A DNA stretch of 24,741 nt, from positions 1 to 24,741 of the forward strand of contig SJRY01000181.1 of NCBI GenBank assembly GCA_011319805.1. The letters are read 5' to 3'. The notes beneath the pieces are model-generated. The model was not told the DNA's origin and searched no databases. It saw nothing but the letters and a program-made list of their open reading frames with translations. Origin of the DNA: Macrocybe gigantea. Its lineage: Eukaryota > Basidiomycota > Agaricomycetes > Agaricales > Callistosporiaceae. The translations under genes and the position numbers were made by a program. Positions 1 to 11,169 of this stretch are shown here, piece after piece (within the stretch, counting starts at the first letter, position 1; the number at the start of each line of letters is the position of its first letter).

Positions 1-247
1 ACGTCATGTGATGTAAGGCCAAATAAAACCAAATACAGTACGCCAACGCAAGTTATACGGTGTTTGGGACAAGCGATACAGCGGACCAGCAGAGTCCATC
101 ATTCCTGGCACCTTCTTTCCATCTCCTGGGTTGGCGAAGCCTTTGCCTCTGTATTCTATGCTGCGGCATTGATTAATTCATTTCTTCCTCGTCAACGATT
201 CTCACTAATATCGCGGCAACGGCTGTTGACTGTTCATTGATTCGTGA

Positions 248-2048
248 ATGTCTTCCAGCCCTAGCCTCCCAACAAGTATCAGCGATTCCAGAGGCCTCTC
301 ACCCCTCAAACTCAGCCGCGAACGGTCCATATCCAGACCTTCTTCTCGCAATTCTATTCGGTCGCTACGCGCGCACAGCCCTTCCTTTTCTCTCGACGAT
401 CCTGGTATGTACGTCACGCTTTGTGACGCCATGCAACCTGAAGGTCCTAATTTTCCCCCCCCAGTCTCGCTAAGAAACCAAGTCTCCACCCTCAAGCATA
501 ATATTAGACAACAGCAGGCCCAAGTTCAAAATCTGGAAAACATCATTCGCACGTCGCATACAATATACGACTTTTCGGAAGAAATGTCCAGCTCGCCCCC
601 ATCTTCATATACCCCGAACGCGTCGACGTCGACCAAAATGAAGCGACGATCTAGTTACGATATATTATATGGCATCGCTGGACCAGACTCCAATTTACCG
701 TTACCAAAGCGAGACAATCTGGAAGAAAACGGCATTCCAGAGGGCGTCCCTGTCAGTCCTCCTTATAAAAGACCTGTTAGTCCGACAAGGACTTTAAGTC
801 GTATGTCCTTCCACTAGTTGGCCTTGACAATTGTATCTCTTCTGACTGAGGCTATGCCAGGCATACCGGTTGCTGCCGTAGGTTAGTATTCGTAGCTATT
901 TTTTTTTTTTATATTCTTCCGACGGGATTTTTGCTTGTCTGTTTTCATAAGCCGAGTGTTTATGCTTTTCTCATTATGCCAAACGTCACACTCACAGGAA
1001 ATGCCCGGGCCTTAGCTGACGATGGGCAACCTCCTCCTAAACTTTCGCCATCACCATCGAACACATCCAAGACGTCTCTAGTCGACCCCGATACCTCTCA
1101 ATCATCGCTGCTTCCTCCATCTCCGAACCGCCGTTTATCTTTCACCCCGAACGGCACGTCCAAGGTGCTGGCTGACCTCCACGCTGGCGTTACCAATGCG
1201 AGAAATGCCCTAGAAAATACAAAAGCACAACTAAGGTTGTCGCAACGGACTGTAGCACAGCTGACCCGGCAAACTGAAGATCTCAAGGAAGGCAGAGAAA
1301 GATTGCGTCTAGAGAACGAGGGTTTGAACAACGTAGTTGCTAGAAAGGAAAGACTTCTTCAAGAAGTGAGGACGCGTTTCCTTCCGAGGCTGGGAATTTG
1401 CAATCTCATTCTAGTGGCCAGGTCTTGAGAGGGCTCGAAAGGCGGAAGCTGAAGTTGCCGCTCTCAAGGCGCAACTGAAAACGGAGACGACGACAAACAA
1501 GAAGACACAGGAATGCAGGAGATGAAGTCCGCTCTTTCAGAATCCACAGCGTTGTCACAAAAATCGGAGAGGGAGTACATCACGCTTAGAGACAGCATCA
1601 AAGGACTCGTGGAGTCCTGGAAAGAGGATACTCATCGGCTGAAGGAGGAGATGCGGAAACGGGAGGAAAAGTTTCGGGGCGAGGCGGAGAGCATAGGCAA
1701 GAAATACCGGACTCTGCTTGAGGATATCAAAAATGCCGAACGTGGGACGGAGGAAATTAAACAATTGCACGAGGACGACCTCAAGGCAACCAAAGACGTC
1801 GAGAACGCGTGGCAGGCTGAGATCGGTCGGCTTCGTGAGCAAGTCGAACAGAGCAACAGGGAGACAGAGGAGGCTGTCAATACTGCTAGGTGATTTTTCC
1901 GGGCAATGCTTGATGGGCTGAATGCTGATGAGCATTGTACAGAGGACTGGCCGAAGAGCTTGCAAGGCTCCGGCGACTCATGCAGGCCGCTGGCCGATCA
2001 CCTAGCATCACCACGACGTTTTCTACAGACAGTGAAGCGCCGCCATGA
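248..2048 (+). CDS. SHE3-family coiled-coil protein, interrupted by one frameshift
   Basis: Exons read as 248-404, 465-800, 861-881, 998-1365, 1415-1889 and 1943-2048, about 487 residues. The first third is Ser/Pro/Arg-rich and low complexity, with a short helix starting at LRNQVSTLKHNIRQQQ. The second half is a long coiled coil beginning at KVLADLHAGVTNARNALENT and ending in LAEELARLRRLMQAAGR. This matches my memory of mushroom proteins named SWI5-dependent HO expression protein 3. In yeast, She3 is an adaptor between ASH1 mRNA/She2 and a type V myosin; the role in basidiomycetes is not shown by sequence. Frame is lost around 1508-1518: KKTQE and QEMKSALSES are in different frames with 11 nt between conserved codons, fitting a one-base deletion. 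The acceptor of exon 5 is also uncertain: a TAG at 1412-1414 adds WPG, while the CAG seven bases downstream gives the wrong phase. Family assignment moderately sure. Confidence 0.7.
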
Positions 2049-2463
2049 TTGCAATTTGCATTTTTCTGAAATTTCTCTCTTCGGACATTTCTTCACGCTC
2101 CTTTTGCTCCTCAGGCCTCATCGCTCGTCGCTCTGCTTTCATGTTAGCACCGTATATAATACCAACATTATTCATTCCCCATGTACAATCAGGCAAACCT
2201 ATACCCCGCTGGAATTGTCTACCGATATGTTTTTGCTTTTTGCAGGATCTGGTGGCCTATGGCGTCGGGAGAGAATTTGAAAAAATCGAGCGCCTGTGAT
2301 TGCACGCTCTAAGGAGGGCACGGAATATCGGGTCGGTACTCGGACCTAGCCAATAGCCGACGCTCACGCGGGCACTCGTTCTGACACTTTCTCCAGGATA
2401 TATTATGAGGTTGGACGGACCCCGCATCTCATCGATTCGCCTGTCTATCACCGCGCTCACGAC
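2049..2463. other. Intergenic region between SHE3-like gene and nitronate monooxygenase
   Basis: It holds the 3' end of the upstream gene and the promoter of the downstream gene. No conserved reading frame, repeat or clear core promoter motif was recognised. The open frames here carry no family resemblance. Confidence 0.5.
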
Positions 2464-3952
2464 ATGGCGTTGATTCAGACACCAATCACGGAGTACTTTG
2501 GCATCAAACACCCCATCCTCCTTGCTGGGTGCGTCCTGTTTTCTCTGTCGTGTGTGCGTCTTGCCAGGGGTCCTCCGCTCAACGCTCAATGTCCATGTTA
2601 GGATGAACGTCGCGGCGGGACCGGAACTCGCTGCTGCCGTTACCAACGCCGGAGGCCTAGGAGTGATCGGTGGTGTAGGTTATACTCCAAAGATTCTCCG
2701 CCAACAGGTGAATAGCGCCTTGTTTCCTCGCTTTTCGCGTCTTTTTCTCCATACGTGGTCTAGCCACGCACCAAAATTTTTATCATATACGATTGAGGAG
2801 AATGGCTGCTTAACATTTTCTCAAATTGCAGATCCACGCGTTGAAGCAGGATTTGGTAGACAAGAATGCGCCGTTTGGTGTTGACCTGCTCATTCCTCAG
2901 ATTGGTGGCAGCGCGAGAAAGACGAACGTGAGTTTCGGATATCCCGAAATTGCACCATTCGGAACGCTGAACCGCTTCTCTTCAGTATGATTATACGAAA
3001 GGCCAGCTGCCTGAACTGATCGACGTCGTAATCGAGGAAAAGACTGCGCTCTTCGTTTGCGCTGTCGGTGTTCCGCCCAAGGACGTCGTCGAGAAGCTGC
3101 ACAAGGCGCGTATCCCGATTATGAACATGGTCGGGCACCCGAAGCACGTGCAGAAGGCGCTCGACGCCGGCGTCGACATCATTTGCGCGCAGGCAGGCGA
3201 GGGTGGCGGACACACGGGCGACATCCCTGCGAGCATCCTCATCCCGGCGTGCGTTGATGCAGTGAAGGGTCACAAGTCGCCACTCACTGGTCAGCCTGTG
3301 TACGTGGTCGGCGCCGGAGCTATATATGACGGACGAGGGCTGGCTGCGAACTTGATGTGGGGTGCGCAGGCCGTTTGTGAGTCGCTTTGTCGGTGCAAAC
3401 CCAGTTGCTTCAAATTGAAGGTGCCCTTGGACAGGGGTCGGTACGCGGTTCGTGGCAAGCGTCGAGGCTGGTGCGCCAAAGATACATAAGAACCTCATTC
3501 TGAGCGCTGGATACGAGGATGCGGTCAGAACGCTGATCTACTCCGGCCGACCCCTTCGTGTCAGGAAAACGGCATACGTGGATGATTGGTGCCTTTTTCT
3601 TTTCGCCATGTCATTTTTGCCCTACCAGCTTAGCTTTCGCATTACAGGGAAACCCACAGACAGGCAGAAATCAAGGAACTGACGTCGAAAGGTGTTATCC
3701 CGCATGAACGCGAGCTGCAAAAGCACCCAGAGAAATCCGTGGAAGGAAGGTCAGTGTAAAGCTCAGGCTCTCTTTACCGTCGAGCGCGAGCTCTGATGCT
3801 TGAGTAGGCCTTGGCTGATGGGGCGCGTCTCCGCCGTCATTCACGATATCCTTCCGGCCAAAGTCATCGTCGACAACATGGTGTCAGAAGCCGCGGCTTT
3901 GTTGCAACACGGCGCCTCCATGGTAAAGACGAGTCCGCAGGCGAAGCTTTGA
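2464..3952 (+). CDS. Nitronate monooxygenase (2-nitropropane dioxygenase family), FMN-dependent
   Basis: Seven exons: 2464-2528, 2602-2707, 2832-2927, 2986-3376, 3435-3588, 3648-3749 and 3808-3952, giving 352 residues with every phase consistent. The family are TIM-barrel flavoproteins that oxidise alkyl nitronates such as propionate 3-nitronate to carbonyl compounds and nitrite, usually read as detoxification. Visible marks are the N-terminal PITEYFGIKHPILLAGMN, the glycine turn AGGLGVIGGVGY, the active-site stretch AQAGEGGGHTGDIP with the expected catalytic His near residue 165, and the FMN phosphate-binding segment VVGAGAIYDGRGLAANL followed by GAQAVWVGTRFVAS. Length is normal for the eukaryotic family. 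The start is the first ATG in frame, directly before the conserved N-terminus. No targeting signal is seen, so a cytosolic enzyme is likely. Physiological substrate unknown. Confidence 0.93.
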
Positions 3953-5637
3953 GCCAACCAAGTATCCCGGTTTGTTCGGACTGGTACATTAGGAACAACC
4001 TATATATGGTATTTATTCCTTTTAAGACCTGCAACGCCTATTTGCCATTACCCATTTCACTCTCTATGAGAAATCTTTGTTTCTATTCTAGACTAACTTC
4101 AGTAAGCATGCGCGATGGAAGCAAGTATAAGGGGTGCAGAGTTTTTGATTATGTTTTCATTTAATGAGCATACTAATCAACCTGAGGTGATCAGCGTCCA
4201 AGCCCTAAAAACAGTCCTGATCAGTCCTGTCTCGTCGTTTCTGGCAGCCCCTTTTGAATTCGGATTGGATCGTCTTGGCCGGCGGAAGCATCGACTTTCG
4301 CCATCTGAAGGCTGATTGGACTAGTGGCTGCCCCCCTCTCAGCCACGTCGTTGTACATTAGGAATCAACCTCATATACGGCCAGATCAGGGCACGCCGCC
4401 GCTTTCTTGACGCGCAAACCCCATATATGCATATTCAGCCTTGATATAACTTCAAATTTCAAAGCTGAAACTCCATTGCCACCAACGTCATCAATGCTTC
4501 GTAGGCCTCGAGTCCAATTGCAATGCGGCCGCTAAACCTGGCTTCGCCACCATCCTAATGGTCGACCAGACCTTGATGGATCATGTCTATGATTCCTGAG
4601 TTACAAATTCAAGTTTGGGTACGAGACCATGTTCGCGGAATGAATGCCATTTTTTTTCAGTAAGCATTGACTTGAATGCAAGGGAAGCAAAGAAAAAAGT
4701 CTTACAAACGATCGCGCGAAGGTGTATGTATGTACACACAAATCACAGGAATAAGCATACGCAATGCAATGGAATTTCATACTTGCATACGTCATGCTAC
4801 CCGGTGACATTTTCAACGCACAATAAGTGTGTTCCGACTATATCATCGCTTGGACGCCTAGACCACCGACTCGCCATGGTAGCCTTCTCCTAATGCTGAA
4901 GGATGTTCGATTTATTTTTTGCACCTCCTGTTCCACAGGCATCGAATCCTCTCAAAAGTCTAGACTCTATGACCGACAAGGAGGAAATGTGATAATTCAC
5001 GCTATCCGATATGTTCAAGCTCTGTCCGTTCTCGTCGAATGGACATTTGATGTCGAGCGTCATCTTACCATACTTATTCCTCAAAGGCACTTGTAATTTT
5101 CGCGTTGAACGCCAGTTTATTGCCGCTGCGGTGAGCGAAACCAGAGCGAAACTGCTATAGGAGAGCAGCAATGCCCCTGGATGCAATAAGGAAGAGTCTG
5201 CTATCATAATCCGAGTCAATGAACCGACTGAACGGGTTGCGCAACCGCAGATCGGGATCTCATGTTGAGACTCCGCCATAGCTATCTGGCGTTTTAACGA
5301 ACTTGAGCTTAGTCATCCTCTGTTTCCACGCATTGGTCTGTCGCCGTCGTAACTTGAACCACTAACACAATGCTGCTCCTTGGATGTTTATCTACCTAAC
5401 CACCTAAATCGAAAGACACCGCGAGGAAATTTTTGGCACGATCGGAGGAACGACGATCGAATTGTTTCACACACGAGTTCCAGACTTTGACCAAAAAGGG
5501 AATGCCATCGCGGTTGCGGCTGCTGTTTTCGCCGATCTCAACCACAGATTAAAATATTCCATGCCGTTTCGTCCTTCAGGTTTGCTCTTGAAGCCTCGGG
5601 TCTCATTCTTCGTCGCAGAGGGTCGCTCCCCTTTGAG
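3953..5637. other. 1.7 kb intergenic region without recognised gene
   Basis: It contains the 3' flank of the monooxygenase gene and the 5' flank of the histidine kinase. I see no conserved protein, tRNA-like fold or transposon ends. Two similar motifs of about 25 bp built on TACATTAGGAA occur at 3985-4009 and 4353-4379. A short open stretch near 4490-4600 reads as plausible protein (PGFATILMVDQTLMDHVY) but has no start, splice context or family match, so it is not called. Confidence 0.5.
3985..4379 (+). repeat. Pair of imperfect ~25-bp direct repeats (TACATTAGGAA motif)
   Basis: Copy one (about 3985-4009) and copy two (about 4353-4379) share TACATTAGGAA, then AACCT or CAACCT, then ATATA and GG, differing by a few substitutions and one-base gaps. 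They lie about 370 bp apart in the same orientation. They could be relics of a duplicated or mobile sequence; nothing else around them is visibly duplicated. Confidence 0.35.
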
Positions 5638-8600
5638 ATGGCGGGAGTTAGCAGAGACTTGGTCACACAGGCTATCGAGACGTCTCCTCTCAAGTCTCCC
5701 TCCACTTTGCCCTCTCAGCGCGTCTCCAACATTCCTGGACCTGCCATCCAAAAGTCCGCGATGCTAGAGCGCGGGGATCGCCTGCGTGCCTTGCGTTCGA
5801 AGTGGTCTTGCATCTGGCAACGCGGGGAAGTGACTTATTCCGACACAGGTCACCAGTTGTACGGGGAGAAGACGGATCTTCCAACTGACGCGGAACCCCT
5901 GGACCCTAATGAGGGGATTGCTGGCGAGGATGTTCCAGACGACATGTCGGTGGATCAAGTCGTCGTTGACAGGTCGTGGTACCATGACTTCAAAGAGACG
6001 TTATCCGAGGCGCCTCCAAGTCATGAGCGAACAGACCAGCCTAGTGTCCAGTCCACAAGCTTTCTGAAGCCGCCTTCACCGAGTTCTGCACTTTGCAAGC
6101 CAATCTTTACGTTCTTTCCGCGACTATGGACGTTTCAAGAGCGTTTCGTCAGCTCCGAGTTTGCGGATGCACAGACTGAAGCGGACTATCAGGAAGAAGT
6201 ATGGACGCATTCGAAGCGGCTGGCCTTACTCTCGTCCATTTTCTTCGTCATCAATTGGCTTCTCGGGGTGGCGTTCATAGGTGACCCGATTGTCCTGGCA
6301 GACAAAGTCTTCTACTATGGCGTATGTCGTCAATGCTTTGTGATGATTATGTTGGGCAAACTCCCTCTCCAGGTCGCCCCTGCATTCACAATTCCCATCG
6401 TTTTTTTCTGTGCATTCGACTTCCCGCATGATCATTCAATCTTCTATCAAATCTTCCTATGTATATCTGTCTGGTCATGGTAAGCTAGTTTCAGCGTCCG
6501 CGTATGATGAATGATGAATATTTGTAGGCCTTTTTACCAACTCATATATATTGTCCTATGCACGGACTCAAAAGGCGGAATATTTACATGCGGAAACAAG
6601 GACTTTTTGTCAACATTCTAGTAAGCTCCTTGTTCGTCGTATAACACATTTCTGAAGGTTATCTACATAGCTACACCTCTGCCTTACAGACTATCGCGTT
6701 GTTCGGGGCCGCTTTGAAGCGGGTTCCGAGTTTGATCGGCGCTTTTGCGTTTCTGACATGGTATTTGATTTCTCCACTTGCGGTTGACGAATTCTCATGT
6801 CTCGCACAGTTTCAGTAGCTTGATCCTTCCCGTTCGGAGAACATGGACACGAAGTGGGTCAACTCAAAACCATAATTTTTCAACTTCCCTTTTCTGACAT
6901 ATTGACTGTTTTGGCAAGATATTTTGGACTTCGTTGTATACGAGGCGGTGTTATTATACATCCATTATCGAAGAGAAAATGTGCGATGCTTACCCCTATC
7001 CCTGCGCTCCCGGTTTAACACCGCAGCAGTCGTCAAGACGTTTATTTTCTCTAAGAATGCAACTCAATATCCAATTTGAGCAAACCAGGCAAGCACAAAT
7101 CAACGAAAGGAACGCCGCGGATTCAAAGCGGAGACTCACTTCGTAAGCTGCTCAGACAACCCTCCATTTTCCTCTTTCTCATGACGAAACAGATACGTGT
7201 TTCATGATAAGTAGCTTTAACTCATAACCGTCGCAATTGTTTATCTTCTGTGACTAACACAGGTCCGCGTTCCCCTTAATACGGCTCGTAAGTACTCGGA
7301 TCGTTGTGAAAAAAAAAGAACCTCTTCATTTCTGAAAAAATATACACGCATAGTCCTAGCCGTACAAAACATGGAAGCTACGAATGCTATCGACACAGCG
7401 CAAGTGATTGAGTTTAGCGCTCTGGAAGGCAGTTTGAGCATGATGTCCAAAGGTAAAATGCAAAGTTTTTTATGCCGTTTGCATCCGTTGACTCTTTCGA
7501 AGTCTTGAATGACGTTTTGGATTTGTATGCCAACTCTCTTCTTCCTCAATATATCAACGATTCTGATGCATCGGCTATGTAGCAACCGAATGGACAGCGG
7601 TCGATTGGAGTCCGTGTCGCAGGTAGGTACTTTTGGTTTGATTCTTTCTGGTACTGAATGAACGGCGGAATAGCCATATGCTTTTCACCAGGTCATGCGA
7701 TCCATGTTTATTCCTCTCCAATTGGCGTCCAACGCACGCGGTTTGGAGTTTGTCACCGACCTTGATCTGGAAATTGATGAGGTACCGGTCTTCAACGGGG
7801 GACTCTTTCTAGACTAACAACTTTCAGGTGGCGCGCAGGGCCTACTATCGAGCTCTCGGAGAAAGTGATCAAGAAATTGAACAACATCTTCGGGACGAGC
7901 CTTGTGGAGACGATTCCAACTGGGGCCTCGTAGTAGGAGACGAAACGCGTTTACGGCAGATAGTTACGAATCTTGCAAGGTGAGAATTCTTTCCTGCCTC
8001 TCAGAACAGGACTGGTTGACGCGATTGGTTCAGTAATGCGTGTAAATTTACACCAGCGGGCGGCAAGCTGAAAGTTACAACGCATCTTGTCTTGCCCATG
8101 TCTCCGAAAGAGGATACTTGGCCTCTTGACAGAATCGTGGTTAGAATTGAGGTGACCGATACTGGATGGGGCATTCGTCCACAGGATATGGAGGACTCCA
8201 AATTGTTCTGTGAGTTTTCCAAGCCTCTCAGCCAGATCTACTGACGTTACTGATGTTTTCGTTCCATCAGCTGCTTTCAACCAAACAGAGCAGGGTCGTT
8301 TGCAAGGTCAGAATCTTGGATACAATCTTCGAGTAACGGAGAATTTACTGAGCTCCCGTGTGCAGGCGGCAAGGGAACAGGCCTTGGTTTGGCGCTCGTT
8401 AGACAAATTGTCAACCTCAGCGGCGGTAGACTCGGCGTGAAGTCCAAGGTCGGCCGGGGATCCACTTTCTGGGTTGAACTACGTCCGTGTCCATTTTATT
8501 TTCTGCTCGCCGCGAAATTTCCTGATCGATAAGTGCAGCATTAGGAGTGGGAGAGAAGGCTGTATCGTCGGGATGTCCTATTCCGCGCAACGCATGCCCT

Positions 8601-9686
8601 GGCCCGATTCTAGATCATATGGCAGACATACCTGGTACACCCCTCTCACCGACCACTATAGCCGCGGCCATGCAATCTCCTCAGGGATCGCTGTCGACCC
8701 GGACTCGTTCTAGCTCTGCCCTTCATGGTCTGATGGATCAAGGTGCATCCTTCAATGGATTAAGCCTCTGCTCCTGGCTAATTCGTTTTCCTTAAACAGG
8801 AGGATCTGTAGAGCTAGTTCTAACGCGCTATGACAACTCTCATACTGCTGTTCCGACGCGAAGCTTGGGGGACCCATATACCGGAACGGACTATCCGACT
8901 CTGGGAGAGATTGATCTTGCAAGCGACGACGAAGCACACGAGGCTCCGCTGCAGCGGTGTTCATCTGAGTACAAGTCGCAATCCATACGGCGGCCGACTC
9001 TCAAACACTCAGTGTCTGCGCAGTCATGTAAGTATCTAAGGACGTACTCGCACGACGCTACGTCACTATTCGGGTGCAAAGTCCATGTCCTCGTTGTTGA
9101 CGACGACCCGTTGACGAGAATGCTGATGAAGCGCATGCTCACGCGGATGGGTTGCAAAGTGTCGACGGCCGAGAACGGAGAAGTGGCCATGTCGATGATT
9201 CTCGGCCACTCATACCGATCGCTGTCGGAAGGGAGTGCGAACGCTCGTCTGCGGAGGCTGAGTGCTGGGACGAGCAATGCTTCACGTTTCACGGTCGTCT
9301 TCATGGACAATCAGATGCCTGTGATGTCTGGCTTGAAGGCGATCAAGAGACTGAGGTCTCTTGGCCGAAGTGATTTCGTAGTTGGTGTTACAGGTACGCA
9401 GAAGAAATAGCCGAGGTTGAAGTTTTGTCCTGAACTAGCATGCAGGTAACGCGCTGCTGGCGGATCAAAAGGTACTTTCTCGTTGAGTATTTCCTTCTGC
9501 AAAACTGACATTTTCCGCGTGATAGGAATACCTAGAAGCTGGTGTTGACCAGTCAGCATTTTTCTTTCTTTCTTTGCGTTAAATCGGCGCTGATAAAGAA
9601 CTAGCGTGTTGACAAAGCCAGTTCTTGAGCAGAGCCTGAAAGAAATGATGCTGAAGGCCCTGAGTCGCATATCATCGTGGCAGTAG
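5638..9686 (+). CDS. Membrane-anchored hybrid histidine kinase with C-terminal receiver domain
   Basis: Twenty-three exons: 5638-6321, 6373-6479, 6528-6620, 6671-6760, 6810-6853, 6919-6980, 7030-7142, 7193-7208, 7263-7287, 7354-7452, 7503-7524, 7583-7622, 7674-7781, 7828-7979, 8034-8209, 8271-8306, 8366-8482, 8539-8742, 8800-9027, 9082-9393, 9446-9471, 9526-9551, 9605-9686; about 953 residues. A soluble N-terminus is followed by about six hydrophobic segments (roughly residues 195-356), then the H-box ([15 protein letters not shown], His near 402), the N-box (TNLASNACKF), [17 protein letters not shown], a polar linker and a receiver domain with VLVVDDD, phospho-acceptor Asp in [11 protein letters not shown] and LTKP. 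In fungi such proteins relay phosphate His-Asp to Ypd1 and response regulators. The intron after the H-box lacks a GT donor: the bases read CATGATAAGT where CATGAG|GTAAGT would be expected. The signal sensed is unknown. Confidence 0.92.
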
Positions 9687-9977
9687 GACTGGTCGAAGCT
9701 TTGAATGCATCGAATCGCCGCATGTGATCGCCATACCCATTCAAGACTTTACTTTAATGCTCACAGAGGCCGTTGAAGTGAATCCGGCGTGTAAATCGTA
9801 TATTTAATATGTAATAATGACTTTCCTTGCTTTTTCATGTTCTTCTGGAGGCAGTGGAAATGTCGTTATCAATCTCAGAACGCGGATGGTAAATGACGAA
9901 GTTGCGATATAGGCAGTGCAAAGAATAGCATGCAAGTCATATAGTCATATGTGCATAGCAATAACGATGACGAGCAT

Positions 9978-10680
9978 TTATTTCTGAAAAACCAAAATTT
10001 GAGCAGGCCAAAATCAGAATGCTTCAGAACCATACCAGAATAATGCCGTCGAATCTTTGCTTGAACCATGCCATTGTATCCTCCTTCTTGATGCGGTGAG
10101 AGAATCCAATGCGAGCCTTCTTTTGTTTCCTCCTCGTCACCCGCGCACCCGGTCGGCCCATGACGACGTAGAAGTCCATACCAAAGATACCAATGCCGGG
10201 ATCATACCGGGCACCCAAGTCGATATGCTCTTGGATACCGAAACCGAAATTTCCGGTTTCTGAGAAATTCTTCCTCCTCAGTTCATACTCCTTCACTTTC
10301 AAGCCACGTTCCAAGATCTCCTCTGCCTTGGGACCGCGGATCGTGACGTGCACGGCGATTTTTTCATTTCGACGGATGCCGAACGTCCGGACGGTGTAGC
10401 GAGCTTTTGATGTCACTGGGGTTTGGCCAGTGAGCTGTTCGAGAACCTTGGAAGCTCGAGTCAGACGATCACCGGATTCACCGACGGAGATGTCTGGGGT
10501 GGAGAACAAATCAGTAAACGCGACCCTCGAAGCTCGCAAGGTGGGACGGTGGGACGCACTGATGACAAGCTTGTCGATACGGGGTTCCCTCATGGGGTTT
10601 GTGGGGGCTGTCTTTTGCTCGGCCTGTTGAATGCATGGTCATTCTCTGCGCAGACGTGTAGCAACGCGCCCACCAACCAT
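9978..10680 (-). CDS. rpl11: 60S ribosomal protein L11 (uL5)
   Basis: Exons on the minus strand are 10680-10678, 10623-10560, 10493-10036 and 9983-9978, giving 176 residues, close to the 174 of yeast Rpl11. The body is almost identical to eukaryotic L11 ([78 protein letters not shown]). L11 sits in the central protuberance of the large subunit and binds 5S rRNA with L5. The first coding exon is only the ATG, and the last is only AAA-TAA, so the protein ends ...GIILK. Without the last intron the frame would read a few odd residues (VWF), which supports splicing. It converges with the kinase gene, stops about 290 bp apart. L11 is not expected to vary, so identity is very safe. Confidence 0.97.
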
Positions 10681-11031
10681 TTTCTTGAAGATATGTGTCG
10701 TCGCTGTGCCTTCCTGCCCAATCGACGAATGCGGTCCCTGGGCTGGGTGGCTGAAACCTTATTTTCTTTCCTGTACACCTGCCGCGTAATGCCGGCAATC
10801 TCAAAAACAAACTTGTCTAAATAATATTCTCGTTCCTGATTGGACGCTTGGCTTACAGGTTCAACACGCTAGTGGTGCTGCTACAGCTGCGATGTGGAAG
10901 GCGCTCGCTATTACCGTTAAAAACTAATCGCTCAGCCGACGGTCCCGTTGGCTGACTACAAGACGCCGAATGAACCGGTCGCGGACGGCGAATTCCTTTT
11001 AGGAGACAATAACCAAAGAAAAATAGCAAGA

Positions 11032-11059
11032 AAGCGTGTCGGGTCAAGCGTGTCGGGCC
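11032..11059. repeat. Two-copy 14-bp tandem repeat
   Basis: AAGCGTGTCGGGTC is followed directly by AAGCGTGTCGGGCC, a tandem duplication with one mismatch, in the shared L11/BTB promoter region. Confidence 0.6.
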
Positions 11060-11145
11060 AAGACCACTGCAACATCGTGCCGGTATCGCATTCGAACTGA
11101 TTGCGTACTTTATGCGCCTCCGCCAGGTTTAATTGTCGTTGTCGT

Positions 11146-11169
11146 TGTAAGGCCTCAGCCGGCCTTACA
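11146..11169. promoter_or_regulatory. Perfect 9-bp inverted repeat upstream of the BTB gene
   Basis: TGTAAGGCC and GGCCTTACA form perfect arms around the 6-nt spacer TCAGCC, about 100 bp before the BTB start codon. It could be a dimeric transcription-factor site or a hairpin in the 5' leader. No factor is known to me for this exact motif. Confidence 0.35.

Noticed and set aside
1366..1423. A second frameshift in the SHE3-like gene at the exon 4/5 junction
   Set aside because: A TAG acceptor at 1412-1414 restores the frame with three extra residues, so a lesion is not required, although one missing G at the donor is also possible.
4490..4600. Possible coding relic reading PGFATILMVDQTLMDHVYDS
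   Set aside because: There is no start, no splice partner and no recognised family; a chance open stretch is as likely.
7203..7262. AT-AG or U12-type intron after the kinase H-box
   Set aside because: Starting the intron at ATAAGT gives the wrong phase for VRVPLN, and no U12 donor consensus is seen.
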